From Heyndrickxia sp050281185 (GTDB lineage: Bacteria > Bacillota > Bacilli > Bacillales > Bacillaceae_C): 64,000 nucleotides of DNA. Numbering within the stretch: position 1 is the first letter of the stretch; every line of letters begins with the position of its first letter. The DNA lies in NCBI RefSeq assembly GCF_050281185.1, contig NZ_JBNNWS010000003.1, positions 124,001 to 188,000 on the forward strand, in the 5' to 3' direction. Positions 27,176 to 33,879 of this stretch are shown one piece after another. Below the pieces are notes generated by a model, which did no database searches, was not told where the DNA came from, and saw only the letters and a list, made by a program, of their open reading frames with translations. Position numbers and translations under genes: made by a program.

Positions 27176-27745
27176 TTGAAGAGAATTTTAACTGTGTTGA
27201 TTGTATTGATTTTAGTGTTAGTTGGTTGCAGTAATGAAATAAATTCAGTAAATAAGAATAACAAAACACCGAACAAAGAAAACAATTCACAAGTTTCAAC
27301 TAATCAAAAAAATAATACAAACCAAACCAATTCTAACAGCAATGATTCCGATGCTAATTCAAAGCCTCCACTTAGAAAAGACGGGAAATGGGTCCAATTA
27401 GGGCATAGACTATACTATATCCAAGGGACAGTTAAAAGCCTTCAAAAAAATAAAAGCGGGAAAGAAGTATTAAATTTGCTTGTAGAAAAAACATTCCAAA
27501 GCGAAGCAGATGGAGTAACTAGTCCTTATAAAGCTGGAAAAGTTTACTCTTTTTTATTGAATGACTTACCTAAGGTTAAATTGAAACAAAAAAAGATTAT
27601 AATATACGGCGGACAAGTGACTTCGAATGATCAAGACAATTTTATCGGTGCAAGAGTTGTATATTATCAATTAAAGAATAAATTTGTTGACTTACATGGG
27701 AATGCAGCAACGCTTCCTCCAAAAGAGTATCCATATCAATTTTAA
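27176..27745 (+). CDS. Putative lipoprotein
   Basis: The 189-residue protein starts at TTG after AAAGGGGGG. It has a short basic N-terminus, a hydrophobic helix and a lipobox LVGC (Cys17). An Asn/Ser/Thr-rich linker (about 20-62) is followed by a compact domain with alternating strands (HRLYYIQGTVKSLQK, KVYSFLLNDLP, KIIIYGGQVTSND). It would be tethered to the outer face of the membrane. The family was not recognised. It appears to be a single gene ended by the hairpin at 27770. Confidence 0.75.
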   Translation: MKRILTVLIVLILVLVGCSNEINSVNKNNKTPNKENNSQVSTNQKNNTNQTNSNSNDSDANSKPPLRKDGKWVQLGHRLYYIQGTVKSLQKNKSGKEVLNLLVEKTFQSEADGVTSPYKAGKVYSFLLNDLPKVKLKQKKIIIYGGQVTSNDQDNFIGARVVYYQLKNKFVDLHGNAATLPPKEYPYQF

Positions 27746-27769
27746 AATAAATAATTGGTAAAGAAGAGC

Positions 27770-27829
27770 AAGTGCCAGTCGTATCACAAATGATGTTATA
27801 TGTAATCATTTGTGGTGCAACTGGCACTT
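27770..27829. terminator. Long hairpin between convergent genes
   Basis: AAGTGCCAGT (27770-27779) and ACTGGCACTT (27820-27829) are perfect arms, with inner arms ATCACAAATGAT and ATCATTTGTGGT. It lies between the lipoprotein gene and the convergent TRAP operon and could end both. Tracts of T are short. Confidence 0.65.
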
Positions 27830-27898
27830 ATTCATTATTAATATTATTAACTTTGTAACAATATACTATAATTTAATTTTCCTCTCAAACAACAACAT

Positions 27899-29173
27899 TT
27901 ATTCAACCTTATCAATTAAAAAAGTAGCTATCTCTGGGAAAAAGGACAGTACAATTATGAAGAGTACCATAATAATAGCATATGGGATTACACCTTTAAC
28001 TATTTCACTGATAGAATTCGATCGATCAATTCCTTTAAGAACAAATAAGTTTAATCCAACAGGTGGTGAGATTAACGCAAGCTCCATGTTAATAACCATA
28101 ATAATCGCAAACCAAACAGGATTAAATCCTAATGCTGTTATGATTGGATACAGAATTGGCAATGTAATAACTAAAATTGAAATCGTTTCTAAAAACATTC
28201 CTAATATCAATAGGGCAATATTAATTAGAATAAAAATAACCCATGGAGAAATATTTTGTTGTGTTGCAAAATTAGTAATCGTTTGTGGTATTTGTAATAC
28301 AGTCATGATATACCCAAGTAACATTGCACCAACTATAATAAACAAAATCATAGCATTCGTATTAACAGTAGAAATGATCATTTTCTTAAAGTTTGTCAAA
28401 TTCAAATTTCGATAAACAAATGCAGAAATAGCAAAGCTTACTACAACTCCTACTGCAGCTGCCTCTGTTGGAGTGAAAAGACCACTATATATGCCTCCAA
28501 TAACGATAACTGGAAGCAAAAGTCCCCAAATAGCTTTTTTTGTACCTTCCATTCGTTCCTTCCAAGTTGCAGGTGTATCTTTAATATGTCTAGTTTGATA
28601 AGATGCAAATATCATAAATGCAATTGTTAAAATTAGTCCTGGAACAATACCCGCTATAAATAATTTTCCAATAGACTCACCTGTCACAGATCCATAAATA
28701 ATCATAGGAACGCTTGGAGGAATTAAGATTCCTAAAGTTCCACCAGCTGCGAGAAGTCCTAAGACATGTCTTCGATTATACCCGCGACGTACCATCTCCG
28801 GAAGTGCAACAGAACCAACTGTAACCGCTGTTGCTACACTTGAACCTGATATTGCGGAAAAAATAGTACAACAAAAAAGTGTTGCAATAGCAAGGCCGCC
28901 AGGTAAATGTCTAAACCAACGACTTCCCATTTCATACAAATCACGACCTACACCACTTACAAGCAATACTTGACTCATTAACACATACATCGGTAACGCA
29001 GTTAAAGTGAAATCATCTAGTGACTTATAAGAAATGATCGGAATCTGCATGAAAGCAAATGTTCCACCGTTATAAAAGTACATACCCGCTACTGCTAATA
29101 ATGCGAGTGAAAAAGCTACTGGCAATCCAAGCAATAATAGTGTTCCCATACCTCCAACGAAAAATAGGTTCAT
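27899..29173 (-). CDS. dctM: TRAP transporter large permease (DctM)
   Basis: The 424-residue protein has about twelve hydrophobic segments and family landmarks: FAMFSAISGSS-like sequence (CTIFSAISGSSVATAVTVGS), then GTLGILIPPSVPMIIYG and LALISPPVGLNLFVL. It is the ion-coupled translocation subunit of a tripartite ATP-independent periplasmic-type transporter. Its ATG overlaps the small permease stop by four bases (ATGA). It is the last gene of the operon that begins at 33533. The cargo is probably a carboxylate, judged from the neighbouring CoA enzymes. Confidence 0.92.
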   Translation of the reverse strand: MNLFFVGGMGTLLLLGLPVAFSLALLAVAGMYFYNGGTFAFMQIPIISYKSLDDFTLTALPMYVLMSQVLLVSGVGRDLYEMGSRWFRHLPGGLAIATLFCCTIFSAISGSSVATAVTVGSVALPEMVRRGYNRRHVLGLLAAGGTLGILIPPSVPMIIYGSVTGESIGKLFIAGIVPGLILTIAFMIFASYQTRHIKDTPATWKERMEGTKKAIWGLLLPVIVIGGIYSGLFTPTEAAAVGVVVSFAISAFVYRNLNLTNFKKMIISTVNTNAMILFIIVGAMLLGYIMTVLQIPQTITNFATQQNISPWVIFILINIALLILGMFLETISILVITLPILYPIITALGFNPVWFAIIMVINMELALISPPVGLNLFVLKGIDRSNSISEIVKGVIPYAIIMVLFIIVLSFFPEIATFLIDKVE

Positions 29174-29667
29174 AAGTGCTTTCCTCCTTTATGGACTCCA
29201 CCATCAACAATTTGCAAGATAAAGGCCAAGCACATTAACACTCCACCTACCGGTAGAAATAATTCCGGTAGGTACATAGGGATTCGTAATAAAGATGCAG
29301 ATTTAACACCTAACTCCAAGGTTTTCATTGAATGCTCAAATCCATAAAATGCAAAAATGATGCTAAATACTAACCCTAGTGTATTTGATAAGTATGCAAG
29401 AATAGTCTTTATACGGTCATTTACATTATTTATAAGTAAATCTACGGTAATATGGGAATAAGTCCTGACAGCATAAGCACTACCCAGAAAGCAGCTACCG
29501 ATTATTGAATAAATAGATAATTCGGTTGCCCAACTTGTCGGATGATTAAATACTGCTCGCGAGATGACTTCAAAGAAAATCATAAATGTTGTTAGAAGGA
29601 TGAAGAAACCCGCTAAATAGGCTCCCAATTTGATGAGTAGATCAGATAGTTTGTACATTACCTTCAT
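29170..29667 (-). CDS. dctQ: TRAP transporter small permease (DctQ)
   Basis: The 165-residue protein has four hydrophobic helices and the DctQ pattern (FFEVISRAVFNHPTSWATEL, then GSAYAVRTYSHITVDLL). It pairs with DctM in the membrane. It starts 14 bases after the binding-protein gene and overlaps dctM, so the three TRAP subunits are one transcription unit. Confidence 0.9.
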   Translation of the reverse strand: MKVMYKLSDLLIKLGAYLAGFFILLTTFMIFFEVISRAVFNHPTSWATELSIYSIIGSCFLGSAYAVRTYSHITVDLLINNVNDRIKTILAYLSNTLGLVFSIIFAFYGFEHSMKTLELGVKSASLLRIPMYLPELFLPVGGVLMCLAFILQIVDGGVHKGGKHL

Positions 29668-29681
29668 ATTCAGTTTCCTCC

Positions 29682-30713
29682 CTACTTCTGATCAACCATT
29701 TCTAACAATTCTTTTCCTAAATCCCCTGCATTTTTAGAAAATGCATCCCAAGCAGGCTTTGCTGCTTCTTTCCACATTGGTAAATCTTCCTCAGGAACTA
29801 CATATACATCCATTCCCTTATCTTTTAACTGTTTTGCTGTTGATTCATCTTCTATTTTAGCTTGCGAACGAATCCAATCTTCTGTCGTTTTTGCTGTTTC
29901 AGTCAATAATTTTTGAGTTTTTTCAGGTAGTTTATCCCAAAAATCCTTGTTTACTGCCAAGATGAATTCCAAGTATGCATAATTATTGATTGTTAAATAT
30001 TTTGTAACTTCGTCATATTTCCGCTGCACCATAGCTGTTGTTCCTGAAGTAGCACCGTCTACGGTATTACGTTGAAGTGCCATGTATACTTCCCCTCCAC
30101 CCATGAATACTGGTGAAGCACCATACGCTTTAATCATTTCTGACGGGATATCTCCAATACTACGAATCTTTAATCCTTTGAAGTCAGTAGGTGATTTTAA
30201 TGGACGTTTGTTATTTGCAAATTGTGCATACCCATAATCTGCAAACATCAGTACTTTCGCACCTTTCTCCTCCATTGCGTGACGTAATTTATCACCAAAC
30301 TCACCTTTCAAAGCTTCCCCAGCTTCTTCATAATTTGTAAATACATATGGAACATCAAAAATTCCCATTGTTGGTACTGTACTAGCCCAAAGTGTGGATG
30401 AATTTACTCCCATCTCTACGCCACCTGTCAATATTGACTGGTTCATATCCTTATCGCTAAGTAGCTGACCTGCAGGATACACTTGAATTTTCACTGCTCC
30501 ATTGGACTTTTCGGTTACATCCTTTGCAAATTGCTCAATACCTTTTGAAATATGATGATCTTGAGGTAGATTATATGCTAAACGAATTGTTGTTTCTTCA
30601 TAGCCATCTCCACTAGCATTGGAACTACTAGTTTTAAGTTTTGATGTATTACACGCTGCCAAAATAAGTACAGACATTATTAACATTACAAATGACTTCA
30701 TCACTCTTTTCAC
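29682..30713 (-). CDS. dctP: TRAP transporter substrate-binding lipoprotein (DctP)
   Basis: The 343-residue protein starts with a lipoprotein signal (lipobox LAAC, Cys21). Then follows a DctP fold: TIRLAYNLPQDHHISKGIEQF, IQVYPAGQLLSDKDMNQSI, and the region GLKIRSIGDIPSEMIKAYGA with the conserved arginine (KIRS) that usually binds a substrate carboxylate. It captures the substrate outside the membrane and delivers it to DctQM. The conserved arginine supports an organic-acid cargo. It starts 16 bases after the lyase gene. Confidence 0.92.
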   Translation of the reverse strand: MKRVMKSFVMLIMSVLILAACNTSKLKTSSSNASGDGYEETTIRLAYNLPQDHHISKGIEQFAKDVTEKSNGAVKIQVYPAGQLLSDKDMNQSILTGGVEMGVNSSTLWASTVPTMGIFDVPYVFTNYEEAGEALKGEFGDKLRHAMEEKGAKVLMFADYGYAQFANNKRPLKSPTDFKGLKIRSIGDIPSEMIKAYGASPVFMGGGEVYMALQRNTVDGATSGTTAMVQRKYDEVTKYLTINNYAYLEFILAVNKDFWDKLPEKTQKLLTETAKTTEDWIRSQAKIEDESTAKQLKDKGMDVYVVPEEDLPMWKEAAKPAWDAFSKNAGDLGKELLEMVDQK

Positions 30714-30729
30714 CTTTATTACCCCCTCA

Positions 30730-31617
30730 TTATTTTCTTTCTACGTGCCTGATGCGTCCAAGTGGATTTTTAGAAGAAAGACTTGCAGCGTAATCTGCAG
30801 CATCAAGAAGTTTTTCAAAATCTAATCCTGTATCAATGTTCATCCTGTGGAATAAATACACTAAATCTTCAGTTGCTAAATTACCAGCTGCCCCCGGTGC
30901 AAACGGACAGCCTCCTATGCCTGATACAGCGGTTTCAAATATGCGGACTCCTGTCAAATAAGCAGAGTATGCATTCGCTAATCCCAATCCCCTTGTGTCA
31001 TGCAGGTGAATGGCAACCGGTGTTTCACTAGATATTTCCAATACTCTTTTCATTAATCTTCCCACTTGATCCGGTGTTGCAATACCGATTGTATCAGCAA
31101 TACCTATACGATCAGCACCAGCGTTTTTCACTCGTTCTACGAGATTCAAAACCTGATCTTCTAATACCATACCTTCGTACGGACATCCAAAACTAACTGC
31201 AATGGAAAAGCATGTTTTTATACCATCATGTTTAGCCTGTTTGACAAGTAACTCAAACTGTTTAAAGTTTTCATCTATTGTTTGACCAATATTTTTTTGA
31301 TTAAAGGTTTCAGTTGCTGAACTCACCCAATTCACTTCAGTAAGTAAATGTTTTCTAGCTCTTTCATATCCTTTTAAATTGGGGATTAATGCAGTTGCTT
31401 TAAGCTTTTCAAAAGTACTAACCTCATTTAATACACCAGAAGCATCAGCCATTTGTGGCACTTTATTAGGGTGGACAAACGAAGTTGATTCGATATTTTG
31501 TAACCCAGCTTGCAGCAGTAATTTTATTAATTCTTTCTTTTTATTTGTTGGTACAAAATTCGGTTCATTTTGTAATCCATCTCTAGGGCTTACATCGATT
31601 ATTTTCACATCCGTCAT
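30730..31617 (-). CDS. Hydroxymethylglutaryl-CoA lyase
   Basis: The 295-residue TIM-barrel enzyme of the HMGL-like family carries the catalytic Arg12 in DVSPRDGLQNEP, metal-site residues in AIHLHDTRGLG, and the signature loop SGIGGCPFAPGAAGNLATED with the catalytic cysteine. The family splits HMG-CoA to acetyl-CoA and acetoacetate. A related citramalyl-CoA-type lyase activity cannot be excluded. Its start directly abuts the CoA-transferase stop, and a TRAP transporter follows, so its substrate is probably an imported acid activated by that transferase, rather than a leucine breakdown product. Confidence 0.9.
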   Translation of the reverse strand: MTDVKIIDVSPRDGLQNEPNFVPTNKKKELIKLLLQAGLQNIESTSFVHPNKVPQMADASGVLNEVSTFEKLKATALIPNLKGYERARKHLLTEVNWVSSATETFNQKNIGQTIDENFKQFELLVKQAKHDGIKTCFSIAVSFGCPYEGMVLEDQVLNLVERVKNAGADRIGIADTIGIATPDQVGRLMKRVLEISSETPVAIHLHDTRGLGLANAYSAYLTGVRIFETAVSGIGGCPFAPGAAGNLATEDLVYLFHRMNIDTGLDFEKLLDAADYAASLSSKNPLGRIRHVERK

Positions 31618-32820
31618 CTATATGACTCCTTGTTCTTTTAGGTTTTTAAAGTCCTCAAAAGTAAAATCCATATATTCCTTGAAAATTTCTTCATTGTGTT
31701 CACCTAGTTTTGGTCCATTCCATTTTATTTCACCTGGGGTTTCAGATAACTTGGGTACAATTCCAGGGACCAATACCTTTTTTCCATCGGGCAATTCTAC
31801 TTCTTGCAACATTCCTCTTTCTTTATAGTGCTCGTCCTCAACAATTTCTTTAATTCCATAGATTGGACCTACTGGGACCGATGCATCATCCAGTATCTTC
31901 TGAACATGTTTTAGTGGATACTTTTTCGTCCATTGTTCAATTGTATGATCAATGAATTTTACATTTGCGGCTCTACCTTGATTAGTAGCATAGTTCGAAT
32001 CATTCGCTAAATCTTCTCTCCCTATTGCTGTCATCAATCTTTGGAAAATCTTATCCCCATTTCCTCCGATCACAACGTGGTTTCCATCTGCACACTCATA
32101 TGTATTTGACGGTGCTATTCCTGGAAGAGTGGTCCCTGTCCTCTCTCTCACTAATCCTGTTAAATCGTATTCAGGAAGAATTCCTTCTAGTAAACTAAAA
32201 ACAGATTCATAGAGTGCTACATCAACAAGCTGTCCTTTTTTGTCAGGGTTCGTTTCTCTTGCACGCAGTGCCATTAACGTTCCAATTACTGCATATAAAC
32301 CTGCAACTAGATCACCTATCGCAATACCTACCCGTACAGGTGGTAAATCCGGATATCCCGTTAAAAATCGGAGACCACCAATTGCTTCAGCTACGCTTCC
32401 AAATCCAGGTTTTTCACGATATGGACCGGTTTGTCCGTATCCTGAAACTCTTGTCATAATAATGGATGGATTTACTTTACGTAGATCTTCTAACCCTAAG
32501 CCCCATCTTTCTAAAGTACCAGGTTTAAAGTTTTCAAGAACTACATCCACTTTTGCTGCTATTTTTCTTATTAATTTCTGCCCCTGTTCATCTCGCATAT
32601 TAACAGTAATAGACTTTTTATTACGTGATTGGACGTACCACCATAAGGATGTATTATTATGCATAACTCGCCAATTCCTAAGTGGATCCCCCTTTGCCGG
32701 CTCTTCCACCTTAATCACTTCAGCCCCAAATTCGGAAAATATCTTTCCTGCAAATGGTGCAGCAACTAAGTTTCCTAGTTCAAGGATCTTGATTCCTTCA
32801 AGTGGTTTTCTTTTAGACAT
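31618..32820 (-). CDS. Class III (CaiB/BaiF) CoA-transferase
   Basis: The 400-residue protein has the class III features: PLEGIKILELGNLVAAPFAG, EFGAEVIKVEEP, KSITVNMRDEQG, NFKPGTLERWGL, and the presumed catalytic Asp in GIAIGDLVAGLYAV. It would move CoA from a donor such as succinyl-CoA to a carboxylic acid. Coupled with HMG-CoA lyase and a TRAP importer it most likely activates the imported acid. The mammalian homologue SUGCT uses glutarate and HMG as acceptors, which supports an HMG-like substrate; that is inference. Confidence 0.92.
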   Translation of the reverse strand: MSKRKPLEGIKILELGNLVAAPFAGKIFSEFGAEVIKVEEPAKGDPLRNWRVMHNNTSLWWYVQSRNKKSITVNMRDEQGQKLIRKIAAKVDVVLENFKPGTLERWGLGLEDLRKVNPSIIMTRVSGYGQTGPYREKPGFGSVAEAIGGLRFLTGYPDLPPVRVGIAIGDLVAGLYAVIGTLMALRARETNPDKKGQLVDVALYESVFSLLEGILPEYDLTGLVRERTGTTLPGIAPSNTYECADGNHVVIGGNGDKIFQRLMTAIGREDLANDSNYATNQGRAANVKFIDHTIEQWTKKYPLKHVQKILDDASVPVGPIYGIKEIVEDEHYKERGMLQEVELPDGKKVLVPGIVPKLSETPGEIKWNGPKLGEHNEEIFKEYMDFTFEDFKNLKEQGVI

Positions 32821-32831
32821 CTGTCACCCTC

Positions 32832-33533
32832 CTACGATTGATCACTAAACCTCATAAAGGAAGTGTAATCGTTTTCAATATGTGCTTTCATTAAACGTTT
32901 AGCTTCATCCGCATCTTGGTCCACAATTGCTTGAAATATCCTTTGATGATCTCGCATTGCATCTTCCAAATAAATCTGATTTACTTCTAAAAATGATTTT
33001 CGATAAAAACTATTCACTCCGCGAAGTTGAGTAATCATAGAAACCAGAAATGGATTTAGACTCGCCTCAACTATTGCTTCGTGGAAATTAACGTTTGCAT
33101 CGTGAACTTTTTTTACAGTATTCGAATCAGTTATCTTTTCCATTTGTAATAGATAACTTCTTATTGTTTCAAGCTGATCTTGAGAACGTCTTTGTGCTGC
33201 GTAATAGGCAGCAAGTGGCTCTACCTCCACCCTACATTCAAATAAATATTGAAAATCTTCTTTAGATGGTTGAATTACAGTTACTCCCCCAGAAGAATTG
33301 ACCAATAATAATCCGTCTTTTTCAAGCATTCTAATAGCTTCACGAATTGGGCTACGACTAACCTTTAATTCTTCTGATATTTTTTCTTCAATTAGTCTCT
33401 CACCAGGTTTCAGTTCTTGCATAATAATCTGATCTTTCAAATATTCATATACTTGTGTTTTTAAAGTTGTTCCTTTTTTTATAGCCTGAACGATTGAGAT
33501 CACCCTCTTTGCTATTTCGTAGACTGTATACAA
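32832..33533 (-). CDS. GntR-family regulator (FadR/FCD subfamily)
   Basis: This protein of up to 233 residues has a winged helix (KPGERLIEEKISEELKVSRS, then PIREAIRMLEKDGLL) and a C-terminal all-helical FCD domain with metal-binding histidines (VNFHEAIVEAS, DHQRIFQAI, KRLMKAHIENDY). It is the first gene of the operon and probably represses it until the acid or its CoA ester is present. The start is uncertain: TTG at 33533 overlaps the predicted promoter start and operator, GTG at 33503 lies inside the strong AGAGGGTGAT ribosome site. The true start may be slightly downstream. Confidence 0.9.
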   Translation of the reverse strand: MYTVYEIAKRVISIVQAIKKGTTLKTQVYEYLKDQIIMQELKPGERLIEEKISEELKVSRSPIREAIRMLEKDGLLLVNSSGGVTVIQPSKEDFQYLFECRVEVEPLAAYYAAQRRSQDQLETIRSYLLQMEKITDSNTVKKVHDANVNFHEAIVEASLNPFLVSMITQLRGVNSFYRKSFLEVNQIYLEDAMRDHQRIFQAIVDQDADEAKRLMKAHIENDYTSFMRFSDQS

Positions 33534-33576
33534 TAATCATATTTATTATAATAGTCAAAATAATTTTAATAGTCAA
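33525..33576 (-). promoter_or_regulatory. Promoter and GntR-type operator of the TRAP/CoA operon
   Basis: On the minus strand TTGACT (33571-33576) and TATTAT (33548-33553) are spaced by 17 bases. A GntR-type palindromic core TTGTATACAG (about 33525-33534) follows near the expected transcription start, a typical place for autorepression. Confidence 0.6.
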
Positions 33577-33612
33577 CCCTTTTTATGTGTTAATATTAGT
33601 TGGTCTTAAAGA

Positions 33613-33660
33613 TTGATCCTAAAGGGTTTTGATATAGCTATATGAACATTTTAGGATCAA
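33613..33660. repeat. Inverted repeat with 11-base perfect arms
   Basis: TTGATCCTAAA and TTTAGGATCAA flank 26 bases. There is no T tract and no gene directly upstream on either strand, so its role is open. Confidence 0.6.
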
Positions 33661-33691
33661 TAAGAAAAATTTGGAGTTAATGTGTGAAAGT

Positions 33692-33707
33692 GTGTTAGTA
33701 CTAACAC
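33692..33707. promoter_or_regulatory. 16-bp perfect palindrome, operator-like
   Basis: GTGTTAGTACTAACAC is perfectly self-complementary. It sits 160 bases upstream of the GntR gene in a gap that contains no other gene start. It looks like a dimer binding site. Confidence 0.5.
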
Positions 33708-33830
33708 GAGTTTTCAATTCTGCTATTAGCTAAAAGGAGAAGTTTATGGCTATTGAATAAGAGGTATAAGTATAGAGAATAGATGAGTGAAATACTATAA
33801 AAGTGACAGTGAACCCCGCGTCCCACCATG

Positions 33831-33868
33831 AAAAAGCCACCTTTAACCAAGATATAGTTAAAGATGGC
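33831..33868 (-). terminator. Terminator of the SH3-repeat glucosaminidase gene
   Basis: On the minus strand GCCATCTTTAAC and GTTAAAGGTGGC form the stem, followed by TTTTTC, 11 bases past the stop codon. Confidence 0.8.
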
Positions 33869-33879
33869 CATGTAATCAA

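Noticed and set aside
27810..28415. 201-codon plus-strand frame opposite dctM
   Set aside because: Its hydrophobic sequence is the antisense image of TRAP permease helices; dctM is well supported by motifs and overlap with dctQ.
31379..32848. Long plus-strand frames opposite the CoA-transferase and lyase genes
   Set aside because: Both minus-strand genes have complete family motifs and operon spacing; the opposite frames are shadows.
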